Notes: generated from the letters alone by a model not told the origin. A stretch of 64,000 nucleotides of DNA from an uncultured bacterium (GCA_938083085.1 CALLKX010000057.1:79994-143993), one strand, 5' to 3'; positions 9,140-17,357 are shown, counted from the first letter of the stretch. A program made the numbers and translations.

Positions 9140-10293
9140 CAGGCGTAGATCTCCCGGAGCACGGAGCCCTTCGCGTGGCGCGGGTCGGCGCCGAAGAGGT
9201 CCGCGATGGTCGGCATCACGTCGATGGTCCGCCGGTCGTCGTTGACCACCTTGCCGCGCTTGAAGTCCGGCCCCCACGCCACGCCATGGACAAAGCGGAG
9301 GTCGTCGGAACCGTCACCGTGATCGAGGCCCCTCCGCGAGTTCAGGTCCGCGTCGCGGCCGAACTCGGGGAGCACTACCACAGCCGTAGAGTCTCGCAGG
9401 GTCTCGTCACCACGAATCGCGGCCACCAACTCTCCGATCGCCGCGTCGTTGCGCCGGATGACCTCCGTGTACCCGTTGAATGAGCCGTGCGCGATATCAG
9501 CTTGCTGCAGCACCACCCCGATCATCCTGGGCCGGAAGACCGACAGGAGGTTCCTCGCGAGCTGGATGGCCTTGGCGTCGCCCGCGCCGGCCCCGGTCAT
9601 CCCGGTGACCCCGCGGCCGAGCTCCTCAAGGATGTAACGCTCGACCCTCGCGCGCGACTCCTCCGCCGCAGACGGCGGGCCGCCTCCGCGCAGCACACGG
9701 CGAAGCTCCGCGACCCGCTCCGCATCGGAGCCCGCGAGGGGGCGCGGCGTCCCGAGCTTGGACACGATCCCCTTGAACTCCTCGTTGAAGATGCCGTCGC
9801 CGTCCAGCGTGGTTGCCCCGTACTTCTGCCCGTAGTCCGCGTGCAGCCCGTAGGCGTAGTTCACCTGCTGCGCCCCCCCAGAGGTGGTGACCCACACATC
9901 GCTCGCAGCCAGCCCCAGGTCCTTGCGCACGTACTCGAACAACGTCGGGTCAGGCGCCCGGCTGTTATCCCGGATCCCGCGGGCCTCGGAGATCCCGGTC
10001 ACGATCGACATGGACGCCCCGAAGTGGCCGAGGTTCGCGGTCCGCAGGCGGGTGAACAGCACCCCCTCGTCCGCGAGCTGCACGAGGTTCGGAATCTGCT
10101 TCGGAGACCCGAACGTCTCCCGGCTGCGCACGCCCCCGGCCATGATCACCAGCACGACGTGCTTCGTCTTGTAACCGGGGCGGATCGGCCCGATCGCGGC
10201 CGCCAGGGGCGAGGCCAGGCCGATGGCGCCGGCTCCGGCGGCAGCCCGGAGGAGGTCGCGCCGTGAGGGGTGAGTGTGATCGAGGATGCTCAT
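9139..10293 (-). CDS. Tat-exported alkaline-phosphatase/sulfatase-fold protein (DUF1501-like)
   Basis: The 384-residue protein starts with a twin-arginine signal (SRRDLLRAAAGAGAIGLASPLA), so it is probably exported folded. It continues with the alkaline-phosphatase-superfamily start HVVLVIMAGGVRSRETFG and then IPNLVQLADEGVLFTRLRTANLGH, as in sulfatase/DUF1501 proteins. Later segments AVVVLPEFGRDADLNSR and LDHGDGSDDLRFVHG resemble the metal-binding C-terminal part (His and Asp ligands). The nucleophile position is not a canonical CxPxR sulfatase site, so the activity is unassigned. The start overlaps the previous gene by four bases (ATGA), and its stop overlaps the start of the decaheme cytochrome. 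The three genes are therefore translationally coupled and probably act together in the cell envelope. Confidence 0.75.
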   Translation of the reverse strand: MSILDHTHPSRRDLLRAAAGAGAIGLASPLAAAIGPIRPGYKTKHVVLVIMAGGVRSRETFGSPKQIPNLVQLADEGVLFTRLRTANLGHFGASMSIVTGISEARGIRDNSRAPDPTLFEYVRKDLGLAASDVWVTTSGGAQQVNYAYGLHADYGQKYGATTLDGDGIFNEEFKGIVSKLGTPRPLAGSDAERVAELRRVLRGGGPPSAAEESRARVERYILEELGRGVTGMTGAGAGDAKAIQLARNLLSVFRPRMIGVVLQQADIAHGSFNGYTEVIRRNDAAIGELVAAIRGDETLRDSTAVVVLPEFGRDADLNSRRGLDHGDGSDDLRFVHGVAWGPDFKRGKVVNDDRRTIDVMPTIADLFGADPRHAKGSVLREIYA

Positions 10294-11345
10294 GATGACT
10301 CGTACTCCGAACTGCTGAGGAGGGTGTAAAGGACGAGGGTGGGGCCGTCCCCAGTTCCAGATGCGACGCGGGTGAAGGCGGCCTTTTCCTCCTCGGTGGG
10401 CGCTCGGCCCAGGAGCCGCTGGAAGACGTCCCCGACCCAGGCTCCCGCGTCCTCGAGGTCGGGGCCGCGCGGGGCCCTCGTCCCCTCGGCGTCGAGCAGC
10501 ATCCGTGCGATGGTCGACCGCAGCGGCGCGGGGTCACCGAGGCCGTCGAGGGCGCTCCTGAGCGCCTCCGTCGTGGCGCCGCTCGGCGGCGCCGCGCCGA
10601 GGTCCACGTGGACCGCCCGAACCCAGGTGCGGTTGGACATCAAGGCACCCCTCGAGACCCGCTCGGCGTAGGCCTCGGAGCTCATCCACTCCTTCACGAG
10701 GTCCGAGTAGGCGCGAGGCTCCCTGTGGAGCCGCTTCCCGGCCCGCGCCCGGTCCCGCTTCGCCATAGGCGCGCGCGTCAGCCGCTCGTACTCGCGGCCG
10801 ACGAGGAACCGTGCCGCGTCCTTGTGCCCGGCCGCGACCTCCACCACGTCGGACTGACTCTTCGCGCGGCTCCCCATGAAGACCCCCGCCCGGCCGTCGT
10901 AGGCGCCCTTGCCGATCTCGAGCTCCCGCCTCGACGACTGCACCTCGATGCCACAGAACTGCTCCATCACCACGGTGACGAAGGTGTCCGCCCCAGGGTT
11001 GCGCAGGTCGAAGCTCGTGGAGAGGCCGATGCGGTGCAGGGCCTCACCCGCGGTCAGCGTCCCCTTCTGGAGCCTCCCAGGGAGCTCATCCAGGGAGGTC
11101 CCCACCGGTCGAAACTGGTCGATCAGCATGAAGTAGTACAGCTGCTCCTCGAGCCAGTGCGCCCAGGTCATCTCGAGGCCCCAGAGGTCGTCCAGCACAT
11201 CTCCAAGGGGCTTGCCGAGCCAACGCTCCCGCTCCGACGTCAGCGGCGGGCGGCCGAGGAGGTCGATGCAGAGCGCGCGCAGCCAGCGATCGTCGATCGC
11301 CGCGGCGGGGTCCAGCTCGAGCTCAGATCGGTGGTAGAGGCGCAT
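10290..11345 (-). CDS. DUF1549-like protein upstream of the Tat phosphatase and decaheme cytochrome
   Basis: A 351-residue protein of uncertain function. The N-terminal segment LRALCIDLLGRPPLTSERERW resembles the 'D-L-x-G-R-x-P-T' signature of planctomycete DUF1549 proteins, and the same kind of segment recurs at the C terminus (VFQRLLGRAPTEEEKAAF). In between are many charged helices and no haem motif. I see no signal peptide, which is odd for a partner of two exported proteins; the true start could lie elsewhere. It is the first gene of the coupled trio, following about 215 bp of non-coding DNA. The family resemblance is only partial, so treat the name as tentative. Confidence 0.55.
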   Translation of the reverse strand: MRLYHRSELELDPAAAIDDRWLRALCIDLLGRPPLTSERERWLGKPLGDVLDDLWGLEMTWAHWLEEQLYYFMLIDQFRPVGTSLDELPGRLQKGTLTAGEALHRIGLSTSFDLRNPGADTFVTVVMEQFCGIEVQSSRRELEIGKGAYDGRAGVFMGSRAKSQSDVVEVAAGHKDAARFLVGREYERLTRAPMAKRDRARAGKRLHREPRAYSDLVKEWMSSEAYAERVSRGALMSNRTWVRAVHVDLGAAPPSGATTEALRSALDGLGDPAPLRSTIARMLLDAEGTRAPRGPDLEDAGAWVGDVFQRLLGRAPTEEEKAAFTRVASGTGDGPTLVLYTLLSSSEYESS

Positions 11346-11486
11346 GGAGGGAACGATGGGAGAGCCGCTCAGGCCTCTCTCCTATTCTAGGGGGCGGCGC
11401 TGATTTGTAACGGGTGATCCCAGGTGGTCTCGCTCCCCGCCCGCCCAGGCTGCCTTGAGCCCCTCCCTTGAGCTCCAGAACGACTC

Positions 11487-11523
11487 GCGGCCGCCGCGCT
11501 CCTTGGGGGAGAGCGGCGGCCGC
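11487..11523 (-). terminator. GC hairpin downstream of the sigma factor gene
   Basis: Perfect 11-bp inverted repeat GCGGCCGCCGC (11487-11497) and its complement (11513-11523), separated by a 15-base loop. It starts 38 bp past the sigma factor stop on the minus strand. No clear U-tract follows, so it may be a weak or Rho-assisted terminator. It separates the sigma gene from the DUF1549-like operon. Confidence 0.55.
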
Positions 11524-11560
11524 GCGTGTCAGTGTGGACCGCAAAGGTGCGGGCCAATCG

Positions 11561-12730
11561 TCACAGGAAGGGGTCGATCGCCTTCCGGAGGTTCGGCGTC
11601 TTCATCTTGGAGATGGCGCGGACCTGGATCTGGCGGATCCGCTCGAGGCTGACCCCGAGCTTGGCCGCGACCTCGCTGAGAGTGTGCTCGCGCTGCTGGT
11701 TGATCCCAAAGCGCAGCTCGATCACGAACCGCTCCCGCTCCGAGAGGCGGTCCATGGCGTCATGGATGCCCTCCTCGAGGGTGATGTCCTCCATGCCGGT
11801 GGAGTAGACCGTGCCCTCATCGGCCTGCCCGAGCACCTCCGCGAGGCCGCCCGAGGCGTCGTCGCCCGAGCTGAACGGGGAGTCGATGGAGAGGGTCGAG
11901 CGGCTGGCGGCGAGCGCGCTCTCGACGAGATGCTCTCCGAGATCAGCCTCCTCCGCGATCGCCGAGATCGGGGCGTCGGGGCCGAGCTTGTCCACGGCGG
12001 CGCGGACGTGCTTCATCGCCTTCTGCAGGTACACCGGGACCCGGACGGTCTGGCCGTTGTTGTAGAGGTAGCTCCGGTAGGCCTGGTTGAGCCAGTGCAC
12101 CGCGTAGGTCCTGAAGAGCAGGCCGCGCTTCCAATCGAAGCCGTCGACGGCGCGGAAGAGGGCCGCGGAGCCCTCCTGGATCAGGTCGAGGCGTGACACG
12201 CCGAGGTGGGCGTAACGCTCGACGTTGATGATGGCGAGGTACAGGTTCCGCTCCACAAGCTCGGTCCGCATGTGGTGCAGCTCGAGCCAGCGCCGGCAGA
12301 CGTCCTCCGGGAGTGAGCACGCCGCCGACTCCACCTCTCTGTAGGTGGCGGGGTCGTACTTGATCTTCCCGTCGATGTCGTCGCTGGACAGACCGGCGCA
12401 CTTGAGCGCGTGCTCCAGGCGGAAGCTCGCGAACTCGATACGTCGCGCATGCCGCGCCTCCTCGGCGCGGTCCATGATCGTGAGGTGATCGATCTCAGCC
12501 CTGAGCTGCTCCTCGATCGACGCAACGGACCCGCGAGGCGCGTCCTCGGTGCGGTGGGTCTCCTCCTTGCGCCAGGCCGCCGGATCGCGCAGTTCGATGT
12601 CGAACTTCTGGCGGTTCCAGTCCTGTCCGCGGCGCTTGGCTTTGGCGGCGAAGCCCTCCGGCTCCTCCGCGTAGCGGTCGAGAATTCGGTCGAGCTCTTC
12701 GAGGCTCTTGAGTGATCGGGTGAAGGTCAT
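11561..12730 (-). CDS. Sigma-70 family RNA polymerase sigma factor (RpoD-like, diverged)
   Basis: A 389-residue sigma factor. Region 1.2-like sequence (LTIMDRAEEARHARRIE) precedes region 2 (ERNLYLAIINVERYAHLG, DLIQEGSAALFRAVDGFDWKRG, then FRTYAVHWLNQAYRSYL), which corresponds to the core-binding and -10 recognition helices. Region 3 follows, then region 4 with LSERERFVIELRFGI and the helix-turn-helix TLSEVAAKLGVSLERIRQIQVRAISKMK that reads the -35 element. The length and intact regions 2-4 suggest a group 1 or 2 factor, but 'TYAVHWLNQAY' departs from the canonical 'TYATWWIRQAI' of housekeeping RpoD. It could therefore be an alternative primary-like factor. It is monocistronic, with a hairpin in its 5' leader (12762-12792) and another after its stop. 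Confidence 0.9.
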   Translation of the reverse strand: MTFTRSLKSLEELDRILDRYAEEPEGFAAKAKRRGQDWNRQKFDIELRDPAAWRKEETHRTEDAPRGSVASIEEQLRAEIDHLTIMDRAEEARHARRIEFASFRLEHALKCAGLSSDDIDGKIKYDPATYREVESAACSLPEDVCRRWLELHHMRTELVERNLYLAIINVERYAHLGVSRLDLIQEGSAALFRAVDGFDWKRGLLFRTYAVHWLNQAYRSYLYNNGQTVRVPVYLQKAMKHVRAAVDKLGPDAPISAIAEEADLGEHLVESALAASRSTLSIDSPFSSGDDASGGLAEVLGQADEGTVYSTGMEDITLEEGIHDAMDRLSERERFVIELRFGINQQREHTLSEVAAKLGVSLERIRQIQVRAISKMKTPNLRKAIDPFL

Positions 12731-12761
12731 GGTCGTTCTCCAGGGCAGCCCCTCGTCGACG

Positions 12762-12792
12762 GCTGACCCGCGCGGTATTGCCGCGCGTCAGC
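12762..12792 (-). promoter_or_regulatory. Hairpin in the 5' leader of the sigma factor gene
   Basis: GCTGAC-CC-GCGCGG pairs with CCGCGC-GTCAGC around a TATTG loop, a 12-bp stem with a two-base bulge. It lies about 32 bases upstream of the sigma ATG at 12730. No terminator-like U-tract follows in either direction. Role unknown; RNA stability, translation control or protein binding are possible. Confidence 0.4.
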
Positions 12793-13150
12793 TTGGTCGG
12801 TTTGAGGTGGCCTGTCTTTCAGGTTGGGGGCCTGCCGTGCCGCGACCTGCGACAGCGGAGACTCCCGCGGATAAAAGCCAGTACGAGCGCCGTGCCGAAT
12901 CGTGTTCTTCGACTTCCCCGGGGGGGATCTGGCCCGCTCTTGCTTCCGCCGCGTTCTTCGCCTCCTGTACGCCGCCTGACGCCGAATAGTTGGGTTCTTG
13001 TGCGGCGAAAGAGAGTGATCGCCGGCGCTTATGACCCCTTCCCGTCGGCGCCAGCGTGGACCTCGATACTGGAGGCTTACTGCACCCCATCGAGATTCCG
13101 GCTGCCCGGCTCTGCCAACGGGGCAGGACCCCCTCCCGAACCGAGAGAAC

Positions 13151-13201
13151 TCACGTCAAAAGGGCAGCGGCCGCCCCCCTGGACAGGGGAGCGGCCGCTG
13201 C
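13151..13201 (-). terminator. Rho-independent terminator of the acyl-CoA dehydrogenase gene
   Basis: Perfect inverted repeat GCAGCGGCCGC (13164-13174) and its complement (13191-13201). Adjacent CCCC/GGGG complementarity lengthens the stem. On the minus strand the hairpin is followed by CCCTTTTGACG, giving a short T-run. It lies about 60 bp after the stop of the gene at 13264. Confidence 0.8.
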
Positions 13202-13263
13202 GTGACCGAGGCGAGCGGTGCGTCGTCGCGCGACCCGCTGCCGTAGCGATCGGAGGCTCAGGG

Positions 13264-14520
13264 TCAGGCGTTGAGATCCTCCGCCCCGTAGCGCTCCTGG
13301 GTCTCCGTGGGGATGAACTCCTTGAGGTGCTCAAGCTCGCCGGCCTCACGGATGAGGTGGCGCGCGATGACGATCCGCTGGACCTGGTTCGTGCCCTCGT
13401 AGATCTGGAGGATCTTCGCGTCCCGGAAGAACTTGGCGATCGGGTAGTCCTCCATGAAGCCGTAGCCCCCGAAGACCTGCACCGCATCGGTGGCCACCTC
13501 CATGGCGACGTCACTGGAGAGGCACTTGGCCATGGCCGCCATCTTGGAGTTCATGGGGTTGGGCCCCTTCTCGTCGATCGCGGCGGCCGCGGCGTAGGTC
13601 AGCTGCCTCGCCGACTCCGTCTTCATCGCCATGTCAGCGAGCATCTTCTGGACCATCTGGTGCTGGCTGATGGGCACCTTGAACTGAACGCGGCGGTTCG
13701 CGTAGACGTTGGCGAGGTCGAGCGCCCCCTGTGAGGCACCGACGGCCTGGGCTGCGACACCGGGACGCGCGTGGTCGAGCGTCATCATGGCGTGCTTGAA
13801 GCCCATGCCCTCGCGGCCGCCGATGAGGTTCTCGGCGGGGACACGGACGTTGTCAAAGTGGGTCTCGACCACCGGAACGCCGCGGATCCCCATCTTGTTC
13901 TCCACCTTGTTGATGGTGAACCCGGGGGTCCCCTTCTCGACGATGAACGCGCTGATCCTGCGCGACCGCGAGGTCCGATCCGTGACGGCGAAGACCGTGT
14001 AGATGTCGGCGATGCCGCCGTTGGTCGTCCACTTCTTCTCGCCGTTGATGATGTAGTCGTCCCCGTCCTTGACCGCCGTGACCGCGAGGCCGCTGGCGTC
14101 AGAGCCGGCGAACTTCTCGGAGAGGCAGAAGGCGACGAACTTCTCACCGTTGCCGATGAGCGGCAGGTACTTCTTCTTCTGCTCCTCCGTTCCACCGAGG
14201 ACGATCGGGAAGGAGCCGAGGGCGTTCACGGCGAACGCGACCCCGAAGCCCGAGTCCGCCTTGGCGAGCTCCTCGGCGATGAGGGAGAGCGCCAGCACGC
14301 CGGCGCTGTGTCCCCCGTACTCCTTGGGGATCCAAGTCTTGAAGAGGCCGGCCTTCGCGAGGGCCTGCGCCGCCTCCATGTTGTACTCGTGCTTCTCGTC
14401 GAGTTCGGCGGCCTTCGGGCGCACGACCTCGTCCGCGATCTTTCGGGCCAGGGCCTGGAGTTCCAGGGCCTGCTCGCTGAAGACAATGTTCTGCTGCATG
14501 ACGTTCTCGGCGGCCTGCAT
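13264..14520 (-). CDS. Acyl-CoA dehydrogenase
   Basis: FAD-dependent enzyme that makes the trans-2-enoyl-CoA in beta-oxidation or in branched-chain amino-acid breakdown. The 418-residue protein has the three acyl-CoA dehydrogenase domains. The N-terminal helical part contains KAGLFKTWIPKEYGG. The middle beta-domain contains FCLSEKFAGSDASGL and the FAD-contact segment INGEKKWTTNGGIAD. The C-terminal helical part contains QVFGGYGFMEDYPIAKFFRDAKI. The catalytic base is likely the Glu in IYEGTNQVQR. The start could also be the Met eight residues in. It lies 100 bp downstream of the methyltransferase, with a strong terminator after it. Chain-length specificity cannot be read from sequence. Confidence 0.93.
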   Translation of the reverse strand: MQAAENVMQQNIVFSEQALELQALARKIADEVVRPKAAELDEKHEYNMEAAQALAKAGLFKTWIPKEYGGHSAGVLALSLIAEELAKADSGFGVAFAVNALGSFPIVLGGTEEQKKKYLPLIGNGEKFVAFCLSEKFAGSDASGLAVTAVKDGDDYIINGEKKWTTNGGIADIYTVFAVTDRTSRSRRISAFIVEKGTPGFTINKVENKMGIRGVPVVETHFDNVRVPAENLIGGREGMGFKHAMMTLDHARPGVAAQAVGASQGALDLANVYANRRVQFKVPISQHQMVQKMLADMAMKTESARQLTYAAAAAIDEKGPNPMNSKMAAMAKCLSSDVAMEVATDAVQVFGGYGFMEDYPIAKFFRDAKILQIYEGTNQVQRIVIARHLIREAGELEHLKEFIPTETQERYGAEDLNA

Positions 14521-14620
14521 GGGTCCGGACGCTCCCCGGCGGGGAGATGGACGGCCGCGCTTCGGGCGAAGAGTCTAAGGGCAGGGACGATCCGTCCGAT
14601 GTCCATTCCGCGACAGACCG

Positions 14621-15367
14621 TCAGGAACGCGCCAGGACGACCTGCCGTTCGGCCTGCTCGGGGTCGAAAGGCTCCCCCCCGAAGCTGCCAGCCCGCCCCA
14701 CCACGGTCAGCCCCCGGGCTCCCATGAGGGCGTCGAGCTCCGTGGGCTCGTACATCCTGACCTCCTCACGCCACCGCCGAACCTCGCCGCTGGCGAGGGT
14801 CAGGTGCACCTCCTTGACCACTCGGCGGCCCCCGTCCTCGAGGGATCGGCGGGCCTCAAGGATGATGCCGTCGCGCTCCTCCCTCGAGCTGGGCCGCAGG
14901 CCGCGACGGATGGCTGCTGGGTTCATCAGGTCCATGACCAGCGTCCCGCCAGGGCGAAGCACCCGGCCCATCTCGTCCAGGGCAGCGGCGTCTCCAGTGT
15001 CCCCGAGGTAGCCGAACGAGGTGAAGAGGTTGACCACCGCCCCGAAGGAGCCGTCGGCGAAGGGGAGGGACCGCATGTCCGCCTGGCTGAGCCGGCCAGC
15101 GAGCCGGTCACGCGCTCCCTCCATTTCCCCGGAAGAAGCGAGGAGGTCGAGAGAGAGGTCAATGCCAAAGACATCGAAGCCTGCCTCGGCCAAGGCGAGG
15201 CTGTGGCGACCGAAGCCGCAGCAGTCATCGAGGACCGGCCCATCGACGCCGGCGAGCACCTCGCCCGCGAGCCAACGCACCTCCTCCCTCGCCGCCGCAA
15301 GATTGCGGTGGGCGTAGACGTCTCGATAATCGCCACGGAACGCCTCGACATACCAGGGTGCAGACAT
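14621..15367 (-). CDS. Class I SAM-dependent methyltransferase
   Basis: A 248-residue Rossmann-fold methyltransferase of the small-molecule type. Motif I is VLDDCCGFGRHSLALAEAG, which forms the SAM-binding loop. An acidic residue follows in FGIDLSLDLL, then SQADMRSLPFADGSFGAVVNLFTSFGYL (motifs II/III) and a GRVLRPGGTLVMDLMNP strand. I start at the ATG at 15367; the open frame continues upstream through a tandem repeat that is not family-like. The substrate is unknown. It is divergent from the dGTPase-like gene, with a roughly 300-bp shared upstream region that holds a 17-bp tandem repeat. Confidence 0.85.
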   Translation of the reverse strand: MSAPWYVEAFRGDYRDVYAHRNLAAAREEVRWLAGEVLAGVDGPVLDDCCGFGRHSLALAEAGFDVFGIDLSLDLLASSGEMEGARDRLAGRLSQADMRSLPFADGSFGAVVNLFTSFGYLGDTGDAAALDEMGRVLRPGGTLVMDLMNPAAIRRGLRPSSREERDGIILEARRSLEDGGRRVVKEVHLTLASGEVRRWREEVRMYEPTELDALMGARGLTVVGRAGSFGGEPFDPEQAERQVVLARS

Positions 15368-15518
15368 GGGCCAGAGGATACCGGCCAGGTCGGGGCTCGC
15401 ACCACCGCGCCCCGGCCGCCGAGGGCGATGACTTGCCCCCCCCGCCCTCTCCCCGGCCGGGGTGCGAATGAGGCGACCGGTTCCCCCACAGGACAGGGCG
15501 GCCATGCGCCGGGAGGCT

Positions 15519-15580
15519 GATGGAGCCGGGATGCGGATGGAGCTGGGATGCCGATGGAGCTGGGATGCCAATGGAGTTGG
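15519..15580. repeat. 17-bp tandem repeat between divergent genes
   Basis: Three full copies and a partial copy of GATGGAGCTGGGATGCC (units at 15519, 15536, 15553 and partial at 15570), with one or two changes in the first and last. It lies in the 299-bp region between the divergent methyltransferase and dGTPase-like genes, upstream of both chosen starts. Confidence 0.9.
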
Positions 15581-15666
15581 TGCCCGCAGACGGTAGGCTC
15601 CCCGACACCGCGCCCCCCCTCGCCCGTCCGGGCAGGAGCACCCCGCATTCGGCGGGCCCCAGGCCC

Positions 15667-16869
15667 ATGAGCGACCCCGTACCCGATTCCATCTGTGACC
15701 GCGCCACCCGCGAGCGCAGAGAGGCCGAGCAGCTTGCGAGCTACGCCATGCGCAGCGTCGACTCGATCGGCCGCCACTACCCCGAGTCCCCCGATCCCCA
15801 CCGCACGCTGTTCGAGCGGGACCGCGACAGGATCACCCACTCCACCGCCTTCCGTCGGCTCCAGTACAAGACCCAGGTCTTCCTGAACGACGAGGGCGAC
15901 CACCACCGCACCCGGCTCTCCCACAGCCTCGAGGTGTGCCAGGTGGCGCGTAGTGTCGCGGGGGTCCTGCGCCTCAACGAACCGCTCGCGGAAGGGCTCA
16001 GCCTCGCCCACGACATCGGGCACCCGCCGTTCGGTCACCGCGGCGAGTGGGCACTGAACGACTGCATGGCCGACTATGGCGGCTTCCGGCACAACGCTCA
16101 GGTCCTCCGAGTGGTCGACGTGTTGGAGCGGCGGAGCCCCGACCACCCCGGCCTCAATCTCACCCGAGAGCTACGGGAGTCCCTGCTCAAGCACGAAAAG
16201 CCGGAGGACTGGCCCGAGGAGTTTGGTCCGAAGCCCAGGCACCCCGTGCTCGAGGGCCAGGTCGTCGATCTCGCAGACTCCACGGCCTACAACAAGCACG
16301 ACATCGAGGACGGCCTCAGCGCAGGCATGTTCGCCGAGGAGACCCTCGAGGCCGAGGTTGAACTCTGGCGCGTGGCACGAGCCCGTATCGAAGAGCGCCA
16401 CCCTGGCTTCCTGCGCCAAAGCCCCGACGACCCGCGCCTCCAGATCGGCCGGACCGCGAACGAGGTGATCGGGATCTGCATCGTCGACCTGTGCCAGGCC
16501 ACCCTCCGCAACGTCCAGGACAGCGGCGTGGAGTCGACGGCCGAGGTCCGCGCGCACCAGACCATGCTCTGCGCTCACTCACGCGAGGTCCAACCCATGG
16601 TCGCGGAGCTACAGCGCTTCCTCTACAAGCACTTCTATCGGCACCCGTACCTGCAGGCCTTCCGCCTCTGGGCCAAGAACGTGATCAGCGCGCTCTTCGA
16701 CGCTTATGTCGCGGCCCCGTCGGAGATGTCCATCTGGTTCCATGAGTGGAGCGACCAGGTGGGCACCGAGCGCGCGATCTGCGACTACATCGCCGGGATG
16801 ACGGACCGATTTGCGGTGCAGGAGTACACTCGCCTCATCGGGCCCGTGCCCCCGCTCGAACGCCCCTGA
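15667..16869 (+). CDS. dgt: dGTP triphosphohydrolase-like HD-domain protein
   Basis: Predicted deoxynucleoside triphosphate triphosphohydrolase that releases PPPi and the deoxynucleoside, controlling dNTP pools. The 400-residue length fits the bacterial Dgt family. Metal-binding HD motifs are visible: RTRLSHSLEVCQVAR (first His) and LAHDIGHPPFGHRGEWALN (HD plus downstream His). Later come VVDLADSTAYNKHDIEDGL and a C-terminal helical part. The N-terminal segment DRDRITHSTAFRRLQYKTQVF is typical for the family. The ATG at 15667 is chosen because the upstream open frame runs through tandem repeats. The next gene (selenoprotein candidate) starts 62 bp later on the same strand. Nucleotide preference is not readable from sequence. 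Confidence 0.88.
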   Translation: MSDPVPDSICDRATRERREAEQLASYAMRSVDSIGRHYPESPDPHRTLFERDRDRITHSTAFRRLQYKTQVFLNDEGDHHRTRLSHSLEVCQVARSVAGVLRLNEPLAEGLSLAHDIGHPPFGHRGEWALNDCMADYGGFRHNAQVLRVVDVLERRSPDHPGLNLTRELRESLLKHEKPEDWPEEFGPKPRHPVLEGQVVDLADSTAYNKHDIEDGLSAGMFAEETLEAEVELWRVARARIEERHPGFLRQSPDDPRLQIGRTANEVIGICIVDLCQATLRNVQDSGVESTAEVRAHQTMLCAHSREVQPMVAELQRFLYKHFYRHPYLQAFRLWAKNVISALFDAYVAAPSEMSIWFHEWSDQVGTERAICDYIAGMTDRFAVQEYTRLIGPVPPLERP

Positions 16870-16931
16870 GACTCGATCCCGGCTGGCCTCCCGCCGCCCG
16901 AATCCTCCATCCCCCCTACCCAGAACAGGCC

Positions 16932-17282
16932 ATGGCCAAGCGAATCGACTGGATCTACCACCGCAAGGGCTGAACCAGCTGCAAGCGCGCCGACGCGTTC
17001 CTCGAGAACGCCGGCGTGACCGTCCGTGAGACGGTCAATGCAGCGAAGGAACGAATTGGAGAGGCGGACCTCGCCGAGCTCTTCGAAGGGAGCCGCAAGG
17101 TGACCGCAGCGAAGGGCAAGAAGGTCGTCGTCCTCGACCTTGCGAAGGATCCCGAGGCCCAGCAGCAGCTGGCCGCTGTGGTCCTGGGGCCAACGGGGAA
17201 CCTGCGGGCTCCCAGCGCCAGGGTCGGCAAGAACTGGCTGATCGGCTTCAGCGAGGACGAGTACGCCAAGGCCTTCGGCTGA
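16932..17282 (+). CDS. ArsC/Spx-like thioredoxin-fold protein with in-frame UGA (putative selenocysteine)
   Basis: A single frame from ATG 16932 to TGA 17282 is interrupted only by TGA at 16971-16973. Read through as selenocysteine (U), it gives a 116-residue protein with IYHRKGUTSCKRADAFL near the N terminus. This aligns with the CXXC of Spx/ArsC proteins (CTSCRKA), with U at the first, catalytic Cys. The rest is family-like: KGKKVVVLDL, then LLGPTGNLRAP-type sequence (VLGPTGNLRAPSARVGKNWLIGF). Codon use is uniform on both sides of the UGA, there is no frameshift, and a perfect terminator follows. A hairpin immediately after the UGA could act as a bacterial SECIS. The family includes known selenoproteins; function is probably thiol/selenol redox or arsenate-type reduction. 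An ordinary nonsense mutation is less likely. SelA/B/C/D genes are not in the window. Confidence 0.8.
16971..16999 (+). promoter_or_regulatory. Candidate bacterial SECIS hairpin after the in-frame UGA
   Basis: UGA at 16971-16973 is followed, after 9 bases, by AA-(g)-CGCG (16983-16989), a CCGA loop (16990-16993) and CGCGTT (16994-16999). This is a 6-bp stem with one bulged G. The loop begins 16 bases after the UGA and contains or is flanked by G, as expected for SelB-dependent decoding. The match is by eye; no covariance was tested. Confidence 0.5.
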
Positions 17283-17308
17283 TCAGGCGCTGAGCCACCA
17301 CGGCCCCC

Positions 17309-17357
17309 GGACGCCCGGGCTGTCTCCATCCGGGGCAGCCCGGGCGTCCTTTCGTTT
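17309..17357 (+). terminator. Rho-independent terminator of the ArsC-like selenoprotein gene
   Basis: Perfect 14-bp stem: GGACGCCCGGGCTG (17309-17322) with its complement (17336-17349) around a 13-base loop, followed by TTTCGTTTC. It begins 27 bp past the stop, showing that the UGA-containing gene is the end of a transcription unit. Confidence 0.88.

Larger units (their letters stand above)
12731..13263. other. Intergenic region between the acyl-CoA dehydrogenase end and the sigma gene
   Basis: About 530 bp without a convincing gene. It holds the terminator of the acyl-CoA dehydrogenase gene (13151-13201) and the leader hairpin of the sigma gene (12762-12792). A 100-codon open frame on the minus strand (12788-13090) has no recognisable motif and is probably spurious. 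I could not pick out a convincing -35/-10 pair for the sigma promoter. Confidence 0.5.

Noticed and set aside
12788-13090. 100-codon open frame on the minus strand between the sigma and acyl-CoA dehydrogenase genes
   Set aside because: No recognisable motif, atypical codon use, and it overlaps the sigma leader hairpin.
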